From Bacillota bacterium (GTDB taxonomy: Bacteria > Bacillota > Sulfobacillia > RBS10-35 > JAJYVN01): 58,704 bases of DNA. Each line of letters opens with the position of its first letter. The first letter of the stretch is position 1. The notes under the pieces are model-generated. The model was given only the letters and a program-made list of their open reading frames with translations. It was not told the origin of the DNA and did no database searches. The DNA is taken from positions 1 to 58,704 of the forward strand of contig JAJZZC010000010.1 of the NCBI GenBank assembly GCA_021797775.1, in the 5' to 3' direction. The position numbers were made by a program, and so were the translations under genes. Of the stretch, positions 43,767 to 52,126 are shown piece by piece.

Positions 43767-45571
43767 GCGGGTTCGCCCTGGGGGAGCGCGAGCCGGATGC
43801 CGCCGGGGGTGTTACGGTCGTGGAGCCATCCGCGGCGCCGACCGGCCGAGCGGCGCCCTCCCCGCGCCCGGTGAACCCTGCGGCGTCGGTGCGTCAGGCG
43901 GCGCAGGCGGGCCACATGGGTGCGCGCCCGCCACGGGAGCCGCTTGTCGCCGCCAGCGGCCTCACCTATGCGTACGGGTTCCGCAAGGTTCTCGACGCCG
44001 TCGACTTTCACGTCTCGCCCGCGGAGATCGTCGCCGTCTTCGGACCCAACGGCGCCGGCAAGTCCACCCTCCTGCGGGTCCTCAGCGGCCTCTTGCCCCC
44101 GACGGCGGGCAGTGTGCGCTGGTGGGGCCGTCCGTTGGAGGAGACGCCCGTCGCGGCTCGGCACGTCGCCTTCGTCGGTCACCGCAGCCATCTGTTCCCC
44201 GAGTTAACCGCGCGCGAGAACCTCCTTTACTACGCCCGCCTGTTGGGGATGGCGCAGCCGGAGGCCGCCGTTGCCGCCGCGCTACGTGAGGAGGGCCTGG
44301 CCCTCTTTGCGGACCAGCGGGTGGCCACGTACTCGCGTGGGATGGTGCAGCGGCTCTCCCTTTGCCGTGCGTGGCTGGCCGACCCGCTGCTCGCGTTTGC
44401 CGATGAACCGGCGACGGGGCTGGACCCCGATGCCGCGCTCCGCCTGTCGGTCGCCCTCCAGGGCCTGCGCAGGCGGGGCGGCGCCGCGGTGCTGGTGGCG
44501 CACGACCTGCCCGGGGCGCTGGCGGTGGCGGACCGCTTCGTGGTGCTGGCAGCGGGGCGGGTTGCCGCTGCGGGCGAGGCCGCCCCGTGGCGCGGTCAGA
44601 GTGAGTCCTTCGCCGACCTGTACCGGGGCGCGGTGACGCGGGCCCGGGCGGCGGCCCGCGCTGGACCGTGGGCCCCGGCCCTGGTGGCGGCCGGCGACCG
44701 CCCCCCGTCCAGTCGCGGGCCGGCGGGGGAGCCGGCGGCGCCCGGTGACCGGCCCGTTGCCGCGGAGGTCGTTGGCCCCGGGCCCGCGGGCGGCACGCGC
44801 GATCTGGAGAGGGATCGGTGGCCGGGCGGCTTGGGACAGGGGCCGGTGCGAGGGACGGAGCGCCCGCCCGCTACCCGTCCCCACACCCAGGTGTCGCGGC
44901 TCGGGGTGCTGCGGGCGGTTTTTTCCCGCGAGGCGGCGCTGTGGTGGCGCGGCCAGGAACGGCTCGGTGCGATCCTGGCTAACGGTGTGCTCGTCGCCCT
45001 GGTCTTCGGCCTCGCCTTCGATCCCCTGGCGGTGGGCCTGGTACGCCTATTCGCCGGCATCCTCTGGCTCGGCCTGCTGTTCACCGGCTTACCGGCCTTC
45101 GGCCGTGGCTTCGCGCTGGAGTGGGAAACAGACGCCATCGACGCCTACCTGGCCTGCGGGGCCGAGCCGGCGGTCCTGTTCTATGGCAAGTGCCTAGCCA
45201 ACCTTGCCGGGTTCCTCTTGGGCGAGGCGGTGCTCGTCCCCGTCTTCTTCGTTCTGCTGGAGGTGCGTCCCGGGCCCGGCCTGCCCGGTGCGCTGGCTGC
45301 GCTGGCCCTGGGCAGCGCGGGCTTTGTGGCTGCGGGCACGCTGATCGCGGCGCTGGTGAGCCGCGCGCTGGGCGGCGGCGCGGGGGGGCTCCTGCCCCTA
45401 GTCGCCCTGCCGCTGCTCTCACCGGTCATCTTCGGCACGGCGCGGCTAGCGCAGGACTTCTTCGACGGCCGGCCCGAGATGCCGGGGGTGTGGTTCCTGC
45501 TGCTTGCGGTCTACGCCGCGCTCTTCTGGGTCCTGCCCGCCCTCCTCTTCCCCTTCGTCGCCGCCGGGTGA
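43763..45571 (+). CDS. ccmA: CcmA-CcmB fusion: heme exporter ATPase and permease in one chain
   Basis: This is a single 602-codon frame without stops. Residues 65-290 form an ABC ATPase. Walker A is G-P-N-G-A-G-K-S near residue 93, and the signature is Y-S-R-G-M-V-Q-R near residue 192. Walker B reads L-L-A-F-A-D-E-P-A-T-G-L-D, and the switch His is in V-A-H-D-L-P. Residues 300-375 are a Pro/Gly/Arg linker. Residues 380-602 carry about six membrane helices in the CcmB pattern (F-S-R-E-A...W-W-R-G-Q-E-R, then P-A-F-G-R-G-F-A-L-E-W-E-T-D). In other bacteria these are separate proteins that release holo-CcmE using ATP. An N-terminal extension of 60 residues is low-complexity. The ATG at 43763 overlaps the ccmE stop by four bases. 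Confidence 0.88.
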   Translation: MSGFALGEREPDAAGGVTVVEPSAAPTGRAAPSPRPVNPAASVRQAAQAGHMGARPPREPLVAASGLTYAYGFRKVLDAVDFHVSPAEIVAVFGPNGAGKSTLLRVLSGLLPPTAGSVRWWGRPLEETPVAARHVAFVGHRSHLFPELTARENLLYYARLLGMAQPEAAVAAALREEGLALFADQRVATYSRGMVQRLSLCRAWLADPLLAFADEPATGLDPDAALRLSVALQGLRRRGGAAVLVAHDLPGALAVADRFVVLAAGRVAAAGEAAPWRGQSESFADLYRGAVTRARAAARAGPWAPALVAAGDRPPSSRGPAGEPAAPGDRPVAAEVVGPGPAGGTRDLERDRWPGGLGQGPVRGTERPPATRPHTQVSRLGVLRAVFSREAALWWRGQERLGAILANGVLVALVFGLAFDPLAVGLVRLFAGILWLGLLFTGLPAFGRGFALEWETDAIDAYLACGAEPAVLFYGKCLANLAGFLLGEAVLVPVFFVLLEVRPGPGLPGALAALALGSAGFVAAGTLIAALVSRALGGGAGGLLPLVALPLLSPVIFGTARLAQDFFDGRPEMPGVWFLLLAVYAALFWVLPALLFPFVAAG

Positions 45572-45681
45572 GGGGGCGGGCCCGGTCCGTCATCGCCGTG
45601 TGCCTGGGCCGGTGGATCCGCTCTGGACGGGGCGCGGGGTTCCTACCCCGTCGGCGCGGCTGCGGAGAGGAGAGGGCGGAG

Positions 45682-46371
45682 ATGGACGCCGCGGAACGAC
45701 TGAGTTTTGGCGAGCGCATCCCGGGGTGGGCGGTCTGGGCCGCGATCGTGCTGGCGATGTATCTCGGATTCATCTACGCGCCGCCGGAGGCCACCATGGG
45801 CGACGCGCAGCGCCTGATGTACTTCCACGTCGCGGCGGCCTGGAATGCCTTCCTGGCTTTCGGCGTGGTGCTGGTCGCCTCGGTGGATTACCTGCGCAGG
45901 GCGCGGCCGGGTGCGTCCCGCTTGGCGTACGCTTCGGCGGAGGTCGGTGTGCTGTTCACCACCGTGACCATCGTCGGCGGTTCCGTTTGGGCGCGCGCGG
46001 TGTGGAACGTATGGTGGACGTGGGATCCCCGGCTCACCACGACGGCGCTGCTTTGGTTCATTTTCATCGGCTACCTCGTGATACGCGGGTCGGCGGAAGG
46101 GGACGCGGGTCGCCAACGCCTGGCCTCGGTGATCGGCATCATCGGCGCCTGCGTCGTGCCCATCGTCTACTTCTCGGACCAGTGGTGGGTCGGCATGCAC
46201 CCCGAGTTGATCACCCTAAAGGGGTTTGCCATGCCGCCGCGCATGGTCGTCGCGCTGATGTACTCCTTTTGCGCGTTCACCGTCTTCTACCTGTGGCTGT
46301 TGGGGCGGCGCCTGCGCCTCGTAGCCCTCTCCGAGCAGGTCGCGGCCCTGCGAGACCGGTTCCGGGTGTGA
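45682..46371 (+). CDS. ccmC: cytochrome c biogenesis protein CcmC
   Basis: The product is a 229-residue integral membrane protein with six helices. It carries the tryptophan-rich heme-handling motif W-N-V-W-W-T-W-D-P-R-L (about residues 109-119) and flanking His residues in M-Y-F-H-V-A-A-A-W-N and W-V-G-M-H-P-E, which ligate heme in this family. CcmC loads heme onto CcmE. ATG 45682 follows GGAGAGGAGAGGG. It lies 110 bp after the CcmAB fusion gene on the same strand and belongs to the same pathway. Confidence 0.93.
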   Translation: MDAAERLSFGERIPGWAVWAAIVLAMYLGFIYAPPEATMGDAQRLMYFHVAAAWNAFLAFGVVLVASVDYLRRARPGASRLAYASAEVGVLFTTVTIVGGSVWARAVWNVWWTWDPRLTTTALLWFIFIGYLVIRGSAEGDAGRQRLASVIGIIGACVVPIVYFSDQWWVGMHPELITLKGFAMPPRMVVALMYSFCAFTVFYLWLLGRRLRLVALSEQVAALRDRFRV

Positions 46372-46890
46372 CGCGGCCGGGGGGGACTAGCCGGGGTCGC
46401 ACCCCTGCACCGGTGTGGGGCGATGGTCCACGGGGGGTGAGGTGAGGGATGCCCGGCCGTGGGGAACCGTTGGCCACGGGCCTAGCACATGCATCCGCCC
46501 GAGTGTCGCTGGCAAAGCCGGGGGCGCGATGGGGATCCATGTGCGCGTCAGGGTCGGGATCGCATGGTGCCACCCGCCGGAACCTTGCCCATCCCGGGGC
46601 AGGCCAGGGCCATCTTCGCGCGTGGCCCGTGCGACAGGCGCTCCCGGGCAGAGGAGCGCCCTCAAGGCGTCCATCGGCCGCCACGGGGGCGCTCGCCGGT
46701 CGGTAGGGGGCGGGGGTGTGTGCCCGATGCTTGATGCCCCGGCCGTCCCTCTCCTCGCGGCCACCCGCCGGCTCGGATGACCGCACCTCGCTTCGGGGTG
46801 CTCCCGCCTCGCGTGGGGCGACTGCGATCGCCAAGGTCGACGCTACCCAGGGGCCCTTTGATCTGCCCCGGCGTTTGGTCCGGTGCCCTG

Positions 46891-46899
46891 TGGTAAAAT
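46891..46899 (+). promoter_or_regulatory. extended -10 promoter of ccmD-murJ
   Basis: TGGTAAAAT fits the extended -10 pattern TGnTATAAT with one change. No clear -35 was found 17 bp upstream. The next start codon is 425 bp downstream. Confidence 0.45.
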
Positions 46900-47194
46900 G
46901 AGCGGCTGGTGGCCGCTGGTGTCTGCGCAGGTTACCAGGCCCCTGGAGTGCACGCCCGCCCGGGGCCCCGTCGTTCGCGGCAGGCGGGACGCGGCCGACC
47001 GCGGAGGTCCGCTCTTTGGTGGGGTCAATGGGCCTCGCAGGTGGTACTTCCGCGCGGTGGTCCGACGCGCGAACGCGGCCCGCCATGCGGGGGGCGGGCC
47101 TGCGCGCGACGGGTGCCGCTCTGGCGGGCCGTGGCGCGATCCCATGCCGCGGTTCGAGAAGCCTCGCCGGGGAGCAGCGCGCGCGACCGTCGGC

Positions 47195-47256
47195 GCCGGG
47201 CCGGCAGAGGCAGCAAATAAGGGCGAAAGGGGCGAGAACCTGGCCGCCCGGCGGAT
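47195..47256 (+). ncRNA. leader RNA domain sharing a motif with the mdh leader
   Basis: CCGGGC (about 47197) and GCCCGG (about 47247) can close a stem around AAGGGCGAAAGGGGCGAGAA and CCTGGCCG (47219-47246). The 28-nt core matches the mdh leader core (38817-38844) at 24 positions, and both are enclosed by a closing helix. It lies about 80 nt upstream of the ccmD start codon. Confidence 0.4.
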
Positions 47257-47324
47257 GGGACCATCGAGCCGGAAGGGGGGTGCCCCCCGGTTCCCCTCTC
47301 CCGTCACCCCGGCCAGGGAACTCC

Positions 47325-47537
47325 ATGTCGCACTGGTCGCCTCTGGATTGGATGTTCCTCGGTTACAGCCTCATGTGGGGGATGATCGTGTTGTACGTCG
47401 GCAACCTGCAGCGGCGGCAGGCGGCCGTCCAGCGAGAGGTTTCGGCCCTGCGCGCCGCGCTGGAAGACGGCGGGACCGCACCGGAGGTGCCGGCTGCCGG
47501 TCGCGCCGTGGCGGCCGTCGCCCGCCCCCTCAGATGA
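47325..47537 (+). CDS. ccmD: CcmD-like small membrane protein
   Basis: This is a 70-residue protein with one membrane helix (residues 8-27, F-L-G-Y-S-L-M-W-G-M-I-V-L-Y-V) followed by a basic, helical cytoplasmic tail (R-R-Q-A-A-V-Q-R-E-V). This is the typical layout of CcmD, which helps release CcmE from the CcmABC complex. Identification rests on this pattern plus the nearby ccmC, ccmE and ccmAB. ATG 47325 follows AGGGAA at eight bases. Its stop overlaps the murJ start (ATGA), coupling the two. Confidence 0.75.
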   Translation: MSHWSPLDWMFLGYSLMWGMIVLYVGNLQRRQAAVQREVSALRAALEDGGTAPEVPAAGRAVAAVARPLR

Positions 47538-49270
47538 GCAGCGACACCTTGCCCGCCGGGCCGGAGGCGCCGGATGCCTCTTCAGTGGCACCCGTGCCGG
47601 AAGGCTCCGGCGCCGGCATTCCCGGGGCCGTGGCGGCGATGGGCGGCGACGACGCCGTCGGGGCCATTCCCAAGGCCATGGGCGGGGCCGCGTTGCTGGT
47701 CGCGGCCGCCACCATGTGTAGCAAGATCCTGGGGCTCCTGCGCGACACGGTGATGGCTACCCGTTTTGGTTCCGACTACCGAACGACCGCGTACTTTGTG
47801 GCGTCGCAGCTGCCCCTGGTCCTCTTCGCCGCGGTGGGCGTAGCCATCCAGATGGTCTTCATCCCGATCTTCAGTTCCCTGATAGCCCGGCGCGAAGAGG
47901 AAGAGGCCGAGCGGTTCGCTGCCAATGTCAACGGCGCCGTCACCCTGGTCGTCGCCATACTCATCGTGCTGCTGGAGGCGCTGGCCGGACCGATCGTCAC
48001 CCCGTTCCTCCATCAGGCGTCAGCGCATTTCACGGCCGCCGACCGCTTGCGCGAGTATCACCTGGCCGTCCGGCTGCTGCGGGTCATGTCGCCGCTTATC
48101 ATGTTCTACGCTTGGTCCGGCGTCGCCGGCGGTGTGCTGAACTCGCGAGGCGTATTCGGCCCGAACGCCGCCATGGGCATCCCCCAGAACCTGACGATCA
48201 TCGGTTCCATTCTGCTCGCCACGGCACGCGGGGCGCGCGACATGGCGCTCGTCGGCTGGGGCAGCCTGGTCGGCACCCTTACCACCTTCCTGGTGCAGTG
48301 GCCGGCGCTGGCGTACTCCCGCTTCCGGCTCCGCTGGCGCCTGGATTTGCGGGATCCGCTGCTGCGCCGTATGGGCCGCCTGGTCCTGCCCGTCATCTTT
48401 ACGTCGCTGGCCCAGCAGTCGGGCATCGTCGTCGACCGCTGGCTCGCCGCCCGCCGCCTGCATACGGTGGCGCTACTCACCGACCTCACCTATGCCGGGC
48501 GCATGCAGGCCCTGGCCTACGCCGTACTCGGGCTTTCGGTTGCCACCGTACTTTACCCGAGCCTGTCGGCAGCTGAGGGGCTGGGGGAACAATCTCGCTT
48601 CCGCCAGGTGCTGACCCGCGGGCTCGGTCTGATCAACTTCCTGACCGTGCCGGTGATGGTGGGCCTGTTCCTGTTGCGGTACCAGGCCGTGCTGGTGGTG
48701 TTGCGCCACGGGCGCTTCACGCTGGCGGATGCGCGCGCCACGTCCTTCGCCCTGCTATTTTTTACCCTGGGAACACTCTCCTTCGCCTGGCAGGATTACT
48801 TCAACCGCGCCTTCTTCGCTTCCCACGACACCCGGACGCCGATGTACGGCGGCTTCATCGCCGTCGCCGTCAACATCGCACTCGACTTCGTGCTGGTGGG
48901 CCCGCTGCGTCAGGGCGGGCTCGCGCTGGGCACCGCCCTGGGCTGGACCGCCGCAGCCGCCTTCCTGGTCGTGCGCCTGCGCGCCCGCTTCGGATTGCTA
49001 GGCGGCCGCCGCCTGGCCGCTAGCGGGCTGCGCATGCTGGGCGCAGCCATTGCAGCCTTTTTGCCGGGACGGCTGGTGTTCGATACACTCTGGGGTGTCA
49101 TCGGCCATGGAGGGCTCGGCGCGGCCGCCGCCCTCCTGATTGTGGGAGTGGGCGGGACTGCGGTCTATGTCGGGCTATGCGCCCTGCTGAGCGTCCCAGA
49201 GGTGGCGACGGCCCACCACCTGCTTCGGGGGATGCTCCGCCGTTCCGGGCGCGCGGCGCCGGCCCGCTAA
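47534..49270 (+). CDS. murJ: lipid II flippase MurJ
   Basis: The product is a 578-residue membrane protein of the MOP superfamily with about 14 helices, moving lipid II across the membrane for peptidoglycan synthesis. The N-terminal segment S-K-I-L-G-L-L-R-D-T-V-M-A-T-R-F-G matches the family start, including the conserved Arg of the first helix. P-N-A-A-M-G-I-P-Q-N-L and the basic loop D-R-W-L-A-A-R-R-L are also typical. An extra 50-residue Ala/Pro/Gly N-terminal tail precedes helix 1. It is coupled by ATGA overlap to ccmD, an unusual pairing of wall synthesis with cytochrome assembly. Confidence 0.9.
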   Translation: MSSDTLPAGPEAPDASSVAPVPEGSGAGIPGAVAAMGGDDAVGAIPKAMGGAALLVAAATMCSKILGLLRDTVMATRFGSDYRTTAYFVASQLPLVLFAAVGVAIQMVFIPIFSSLIARREEEEAERFAANVNGAVTLVVAILIVLLEALAGPIVTPFLHQASAHFTAADRLREYHLAVRLLRVMSPLIMFYAWSGVAGGVLNSRGVFGPNAAMGIPQNLTIIGSILLATARGARDMALVGWGSLVGTLTTFLVQWPALAYSRFRLRWRLDLRDPLLRRMGRLVLPVIFTSLAQQSGIVVDRWLAARRLHTVALLTDLTYAGRMQALAYAVLGLSVATVLYPSLSAAEGLGEQSRFRQVLTRGLGLINFLTVPVMVGLFLLRYQAVLVVLRHGRFTLADARATSFALLFFTLGTLSFAWQDYFNRAFFASHDTRTPMYGGFIAVAVNIALDFVLVGPLRQGGLALGTALGWTAAAAFLVVRLRARFGLLGGRRLAASGLRMLGAAIAAFLPGRLVFDTLWGVIGHGGLGAAAALLIVGVGGTAVYVGLCALLSVPEVATAHHLLRGMLRRSGRAAPAR

Positions 49271-49314
49271 GCCTCCCATCGGGTGCCACGCGGGGACGAA
49301 CGCGGTCGCAGTCG

Positions 49315-49323
49315 TGCTATACT
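49315..49323 (+). promoter_or_regulatory. extended -10 promoter of the two-component genes
   Basis: TGCTATACT matches the TGnTATAAT extended -10 with one change. It lies about 230 bp upstream of the kinase start codon; no -35 hexamer is obvious. Confidence 0.5.
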
Positions 49324-49549
49324 GCGGTTGCATCACTCCAAACGGCATGGGGATGCCGCGGGTGGCACACGGTTCGGCAGTAAGTCGAGGTGGCTTGTGG
49401 GCTTGCCTCGGTCGCCTCCCGGGGTTCACTCTGGGGGATAGGCTGCTGACCACCGCCACGCGCGTTGGTGCCGGGCGGTGGCGCCCGCGCGGACCTCGTC
49501 GCAAGACGGGGCGGGCGGGGCGATTTTCGCTGTCATGGGGGGTGGGGCG

Positions 49550-50950
49550 GTGAAACGGTTCGGCCTGCGCAAGCTCAAGTGGCTGACGTTCGCCGTCGCA
49601 GTCGTCGGCGTCGCCGCCTTGGACTTGGTCCTCTACCTGAGTCATCCGGGCGGACGACCGATCGACGCGGCCGCGCGTGCCGCCGCGCTGGGGCTGGCTA
49701 TTCTGGTGTTCAACGAATACGCCTTCGGCTTGGTCGCCCGCCGGGACGCCCTGCTGGAGCAGGAGCGCGAGCGGCTCTACGCCCTGCATCAGATCAGCCG
49801 GGGGCTGGCCCTGCTGCCCGGGGTGGACCGTAACCTCGCCCATTCCCTAGACGTCCTGCGGCGCGTGACGGGGGCCGACATCGCCGCGTGGCTGGAGCCG
49901 GCGGGCGGCGGCGGTGCCGTCTGCCGCGCCGCGATCGGAGAGAGCGCTGCAGGGTTCGTGCGCGCGGGGGCGGCTCTACCGGCGGCGAGCGCGGATCGGC
50001 TATGGCGGTTGGTGAGCGGCGGGCGCACCGTGACCGTGGCAGATCCCGAGCGCGCGCAGTCCTTGGGGCTCAGCGACTTTCCACCGCTGCCGGGTGAACG
50101 GCTGGCGGCCGCGGCCGCGGTGGGGGCCGGGGGGCCCGAGCCGCTGGGCGCCGTGGTCGTGGGGTGGCGCGCCCCCCATACCATGCTCCGTGCCGACCAG
50201 GAGTTTGTGGAGAACGTGGCGAGCCTGCTTGGCGTCGCCGTGGAGAACCAGCGCCTCTATCGGGAAACGCAGCGTATGGGGGCGCTGGAGGAGCGCGAGC
50301 GCATCGCGCGCGAGATGCACGACGGACTAGCCCAGGCGCTGACCTACCTGAAGCTGAAGGCGGAGACGGCGCTGGCCCAGGCGCACTCCGGCAGCGCCCC
50401 GGCCCTGGAGAGTGCGCTGCGCGCCATCCGCAACGGCGCGGTGGAGGCCCTGGGCGACGTACGCCAGGCCCTGCTCGACCTCCGGACCCCGGAAGGGGAC
50501 GGCGACTTCGTCTCTGCCCTCGCGCACCAGGTCGACGCATGGAGCCAGTTCCACGACATCGCGGCGGAAGTGCTGCTGCCTCCCGGGCCGGTGCAGATGG
50601 CTCCGGACACGGGGGCGCAGGTCCTGCGCATCGTCCAGGAGGCGCTGGCCAACGTGCGCAAGCACGCCCAGGCCAAGCGCGTCACCGTCCGGCTGGCGCA
50701 GGAACCCGGCGCGCTTGTGGTGGCGGTGACCGACGACGGTCGGGGCTTCGACGTCCGGCGTGCGGGCCGCAGCGGCCACTTCGGGTTGGGCATCCTGCGC
50801 GACCGCGCCGCGGCCATCGGGGGGTCGCTGCACATCGACTCGCACCCGGGTTGCGGGACAGATGTCGTGCTGCACCTGCCCGACGCGCCGGGGCGGGCGG
50901 TAGAGCCGGCCGCACTACCCGTAGCCGCTTCCATGGGCGGACGGACCTAG
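49550..50950 (+). CDS. NarL-family sensor histidine kinase
   Basis: The product is a 466-residue membrane-bound kinase. Two hydrophobic helices at residues 10-28 and 40-62 anchor it, with almost no outside loop. A GAF-like domain follows (about 75-235). The HisKA_3 dimerisation domain carries the phospho-accepting His in R-E-R-I-A-R-E-M-H-D-G-L-A-Q near residue 258. The ATPase domain shows the N-box N-V-R-K-H-A near 366 and G-box segments D-D-G-R-G-F and G-L-G-I-L-R-D-R-A. Signals are probably sensed inside the membrane or by the GAF domain. GTG 49550 follows GGGGGG at seven bases; ATG 49535 is an alternative. The response regulator gene follows. Confidence 0.87.
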   Translation: MKRFGLRKLKWLTFAVAVVGVAALDLVLYLSHPGGRPIDAAARAAALGLAILVFNEYAFGLVARRDALLEQERERLYALHQISRGLALLPGVDRNLAHSLDVLRRVTGADIAAWLEPAGGGGAVCRAAIGESAAGFVRAGAALPAASADRLWRLVSGGRTVTVADPERAQSLGLSDFPPLPGERLAAAAAVGAGGPEPLGAVVVGWRAPHTMLRADQEFVENVASLLGVAVENQRLYRETQRMGALEERERIAREMHDGLAQALTYLKLKAETALAQAHSGSAPALESALRAIRNGAVEALGDVRQALLDLRTPEGDGDFVSALAHQVDAWSQFHDIAAEVLLPPGPVQMAPDTGAQVLRIVQEALANVRKHAQAKRVTVRLAQEPGALVVAVTDDGRGFDVRRAGRSGHFGLGILRDRAAAIGGSLHIDSHPGCGTDVVLHLPDAPGRAVEPAALPVAASMGGRT

Positions 50951-51027
50951 GGGAGCAGGGGGCGCCCCCGCCATTGCCCGGGCCACCGTCCGCCGAGTTC
51001 CGGTCTGATTGTGAGGAGGAGGCAGCC

Positions 51028-51678
51028 GTGCCGATCAGGATTCTGCTGGCCGATGACCACGCCCTGGTGCGCCAGGGCATCCGCGAACTGTTGGGCTCGC
51101 AGTCCGAGTTCGAAATCGTCGGGGAGGCGGCCACGGGCGCCCAGGCCGTGCAGGCCGCTCTGGAGGCCCGGCCGGACGTCGTCTTGCTCGATATTCACAT
51201 GCCCGACGGCGATGGGCTCTGGGCGACGGCGGAGATTGCCCGTGAACTGCCGAGTACGCGGGTGCTCATCCTCACGGTGTCCACCGAGGACGAACACCTG
51301 AAGGAAACCCTGCGGCGCGGGGCCGCCGGGTACCTGCTCAAGTCGAGTGCGGCCGACACCCTGTTCCAGGCGATCCGCGAAGTTGTCCGGGGCGAGACGA
51401 CGGTGCCGGGGACCATGGCCGGCCGTATCCTGGCCTCCCTGGGCCAGGCGGACGAACCCCATGGGGCCGGTCGTGAGGCGGGGCTTTCCTCCCGCGAGCA
51501 GGAGGTACTCCGCCTGCTCTCCCAGGGCTCCACCAATAAGGAGATCGCCCAGGCGCTGGAGATCAGCGAGAACACCGTCAAGGCGCACCTGAAGAGCATC
51601 CTGCGCAAGCTGGGGGTCACCAACCGCGTGGAGGCCGCCGGTTGGGCCCTGCGTAACCTCGAAGGGGCAAACACCTGA
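51028..51678 (+). CDS. NarL-family response regulator
   Basis: This is a 216-residue DNA-binding regulator, partner of the kinase encoded just upstream. The receiver domain has the acidic pair D9-D10, phospho-acceptor D55 in L-L-D-I-H-M-P, a switch Thr in L-T-V-S-T, and Lys in L-L-K-S-S. The LuxR-type helix-turn-helix occupies the C-terminus (L-S-S-R-E-Q-E-V-L-R-L-L, then N-K-E-I-A-Q-A-L and T-V-K-A-H-L-K-S-I). GTG 51028 has GAGGAGG at eight bases. Targets are unknown; neighbouring ccm, mur and mre genes are candidates. Confidence 0.92.
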   Translation: MPIRILLADDHALVRQGIRELLGSQSEFEIVGEAATGAQAVQAALEARPDVVLLDIHMPDGDGLWATAEIARELPSTRVLILTVSTEDEHLKETLRRGAAGYLLKSSAADTLFQAIREVVRGETTVPGTMAGRILASLGQADEPHGAGREAGLSSREQEVLRLLSQGSTNKEIAQALEISENTVKAHLKSILRKLGVTNRVEAAGWALRNLEGANT

Positions 51679-51779
51679 TCCCAGACAGGCCGGTTCCGGC
51701 CACCGGCGGTTGGACGGGGGGATCCCTAGAACCATACCCTCGATCTGACTTCGCCGGTGGCGCCCGGGGAGGAGGAGGC

Positions 51780-51980
51780 GCCGCCCGCCTGAGAGAGGGG
51801 ATGCCCCCGCTGCGAAATCCCCCGGGCGGCGCACCGCATGTCGTCCCGGCCGTCCGGTCGGGTGGGTGAGCCCGTGAACGCGCGTAGACTGCGTTGGTGT
51901 TCGGCTTTGACCGTCGCCGGAACACGAAGGTGGTACCCCGCGGACGGACCCCTCTGCCCTTTGGGCGTGAGGGGTTTTTT
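51780..51980 (+). ncRNA. T-box riboswitch leader
   Basis: The T-box core AAGGTGGTACCCCGCGG lies at 51927-51943, with the TGGT that pairs with the tRNA ACCA end. It is followed at once by an intrinsic terminator (51949-51980), the standard layout of tRNA-sensing attenuators. Upstream is a structured region including GGGGAT/ATCCCC. I could not fix stem I or the specifier codon by eye, so the sensed amino acid is unknown and the 5' end is approximate. Confidence 0.75.
51949..51980 (+). terminator. intrinsic terminator of the T-box leader
   Basis: CCCCTC-T-GCCC, loop TTT, GGGC-GT-GAGGGG, then six Ts (51975-51980). It is the only textbook rho-independent terminator I see in the window. Confidence 0.88.
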
Positions 51981-52018
51981 GGGGCGGCCCGGGTGGCTCG
52001 GAGGAGGGGACGTGGGGA

Positions 52019-52126
52019 TGGCGGCTTCGGCGCGCCCGCCGGTAGCCGTCGGACGGGAGGGGCAGCCGGTAGGCGGCCTGGAAGCGACCGTGCGCCGTCT
52101 CGACCAGCGGTCCGCCCACCGGTGAG
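52019..52126 (+). CDS. 35-residue open frame behind the T-box
   Basis: This is a small open frame starting ATG 52019, preceded by GGAGGAGGGG. The peptide P-V-A-V-G-R-E-G-Q-P-V-G-G-L-E-A-T-V-R-R recalls the N-terminal VxVxxxExxxxALRRF pattern of ribosomal protein bS21, but it ends after 35 residues, shorter than bS21. It may be a regulatory peptide, a truncated gene or chance. Being the first frame after a T-box terminator is the main reason to list it. Confidence 0.3.

Larger units (their letters stand above)
46372..47324. other. 950-bp intergenic region with long leader of ccmD-murJ
   Basis: No gene. From the extended -10 promoter at 46891 a leader of about 420 nt runs to ccmD. It includes a T-box-like string at 47039, a strong GGCCCGCC/GGCGGGCC hairpin at 47077-47100, and the motif shared with the mdh leader at 47219. 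Confidence 0.45.
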
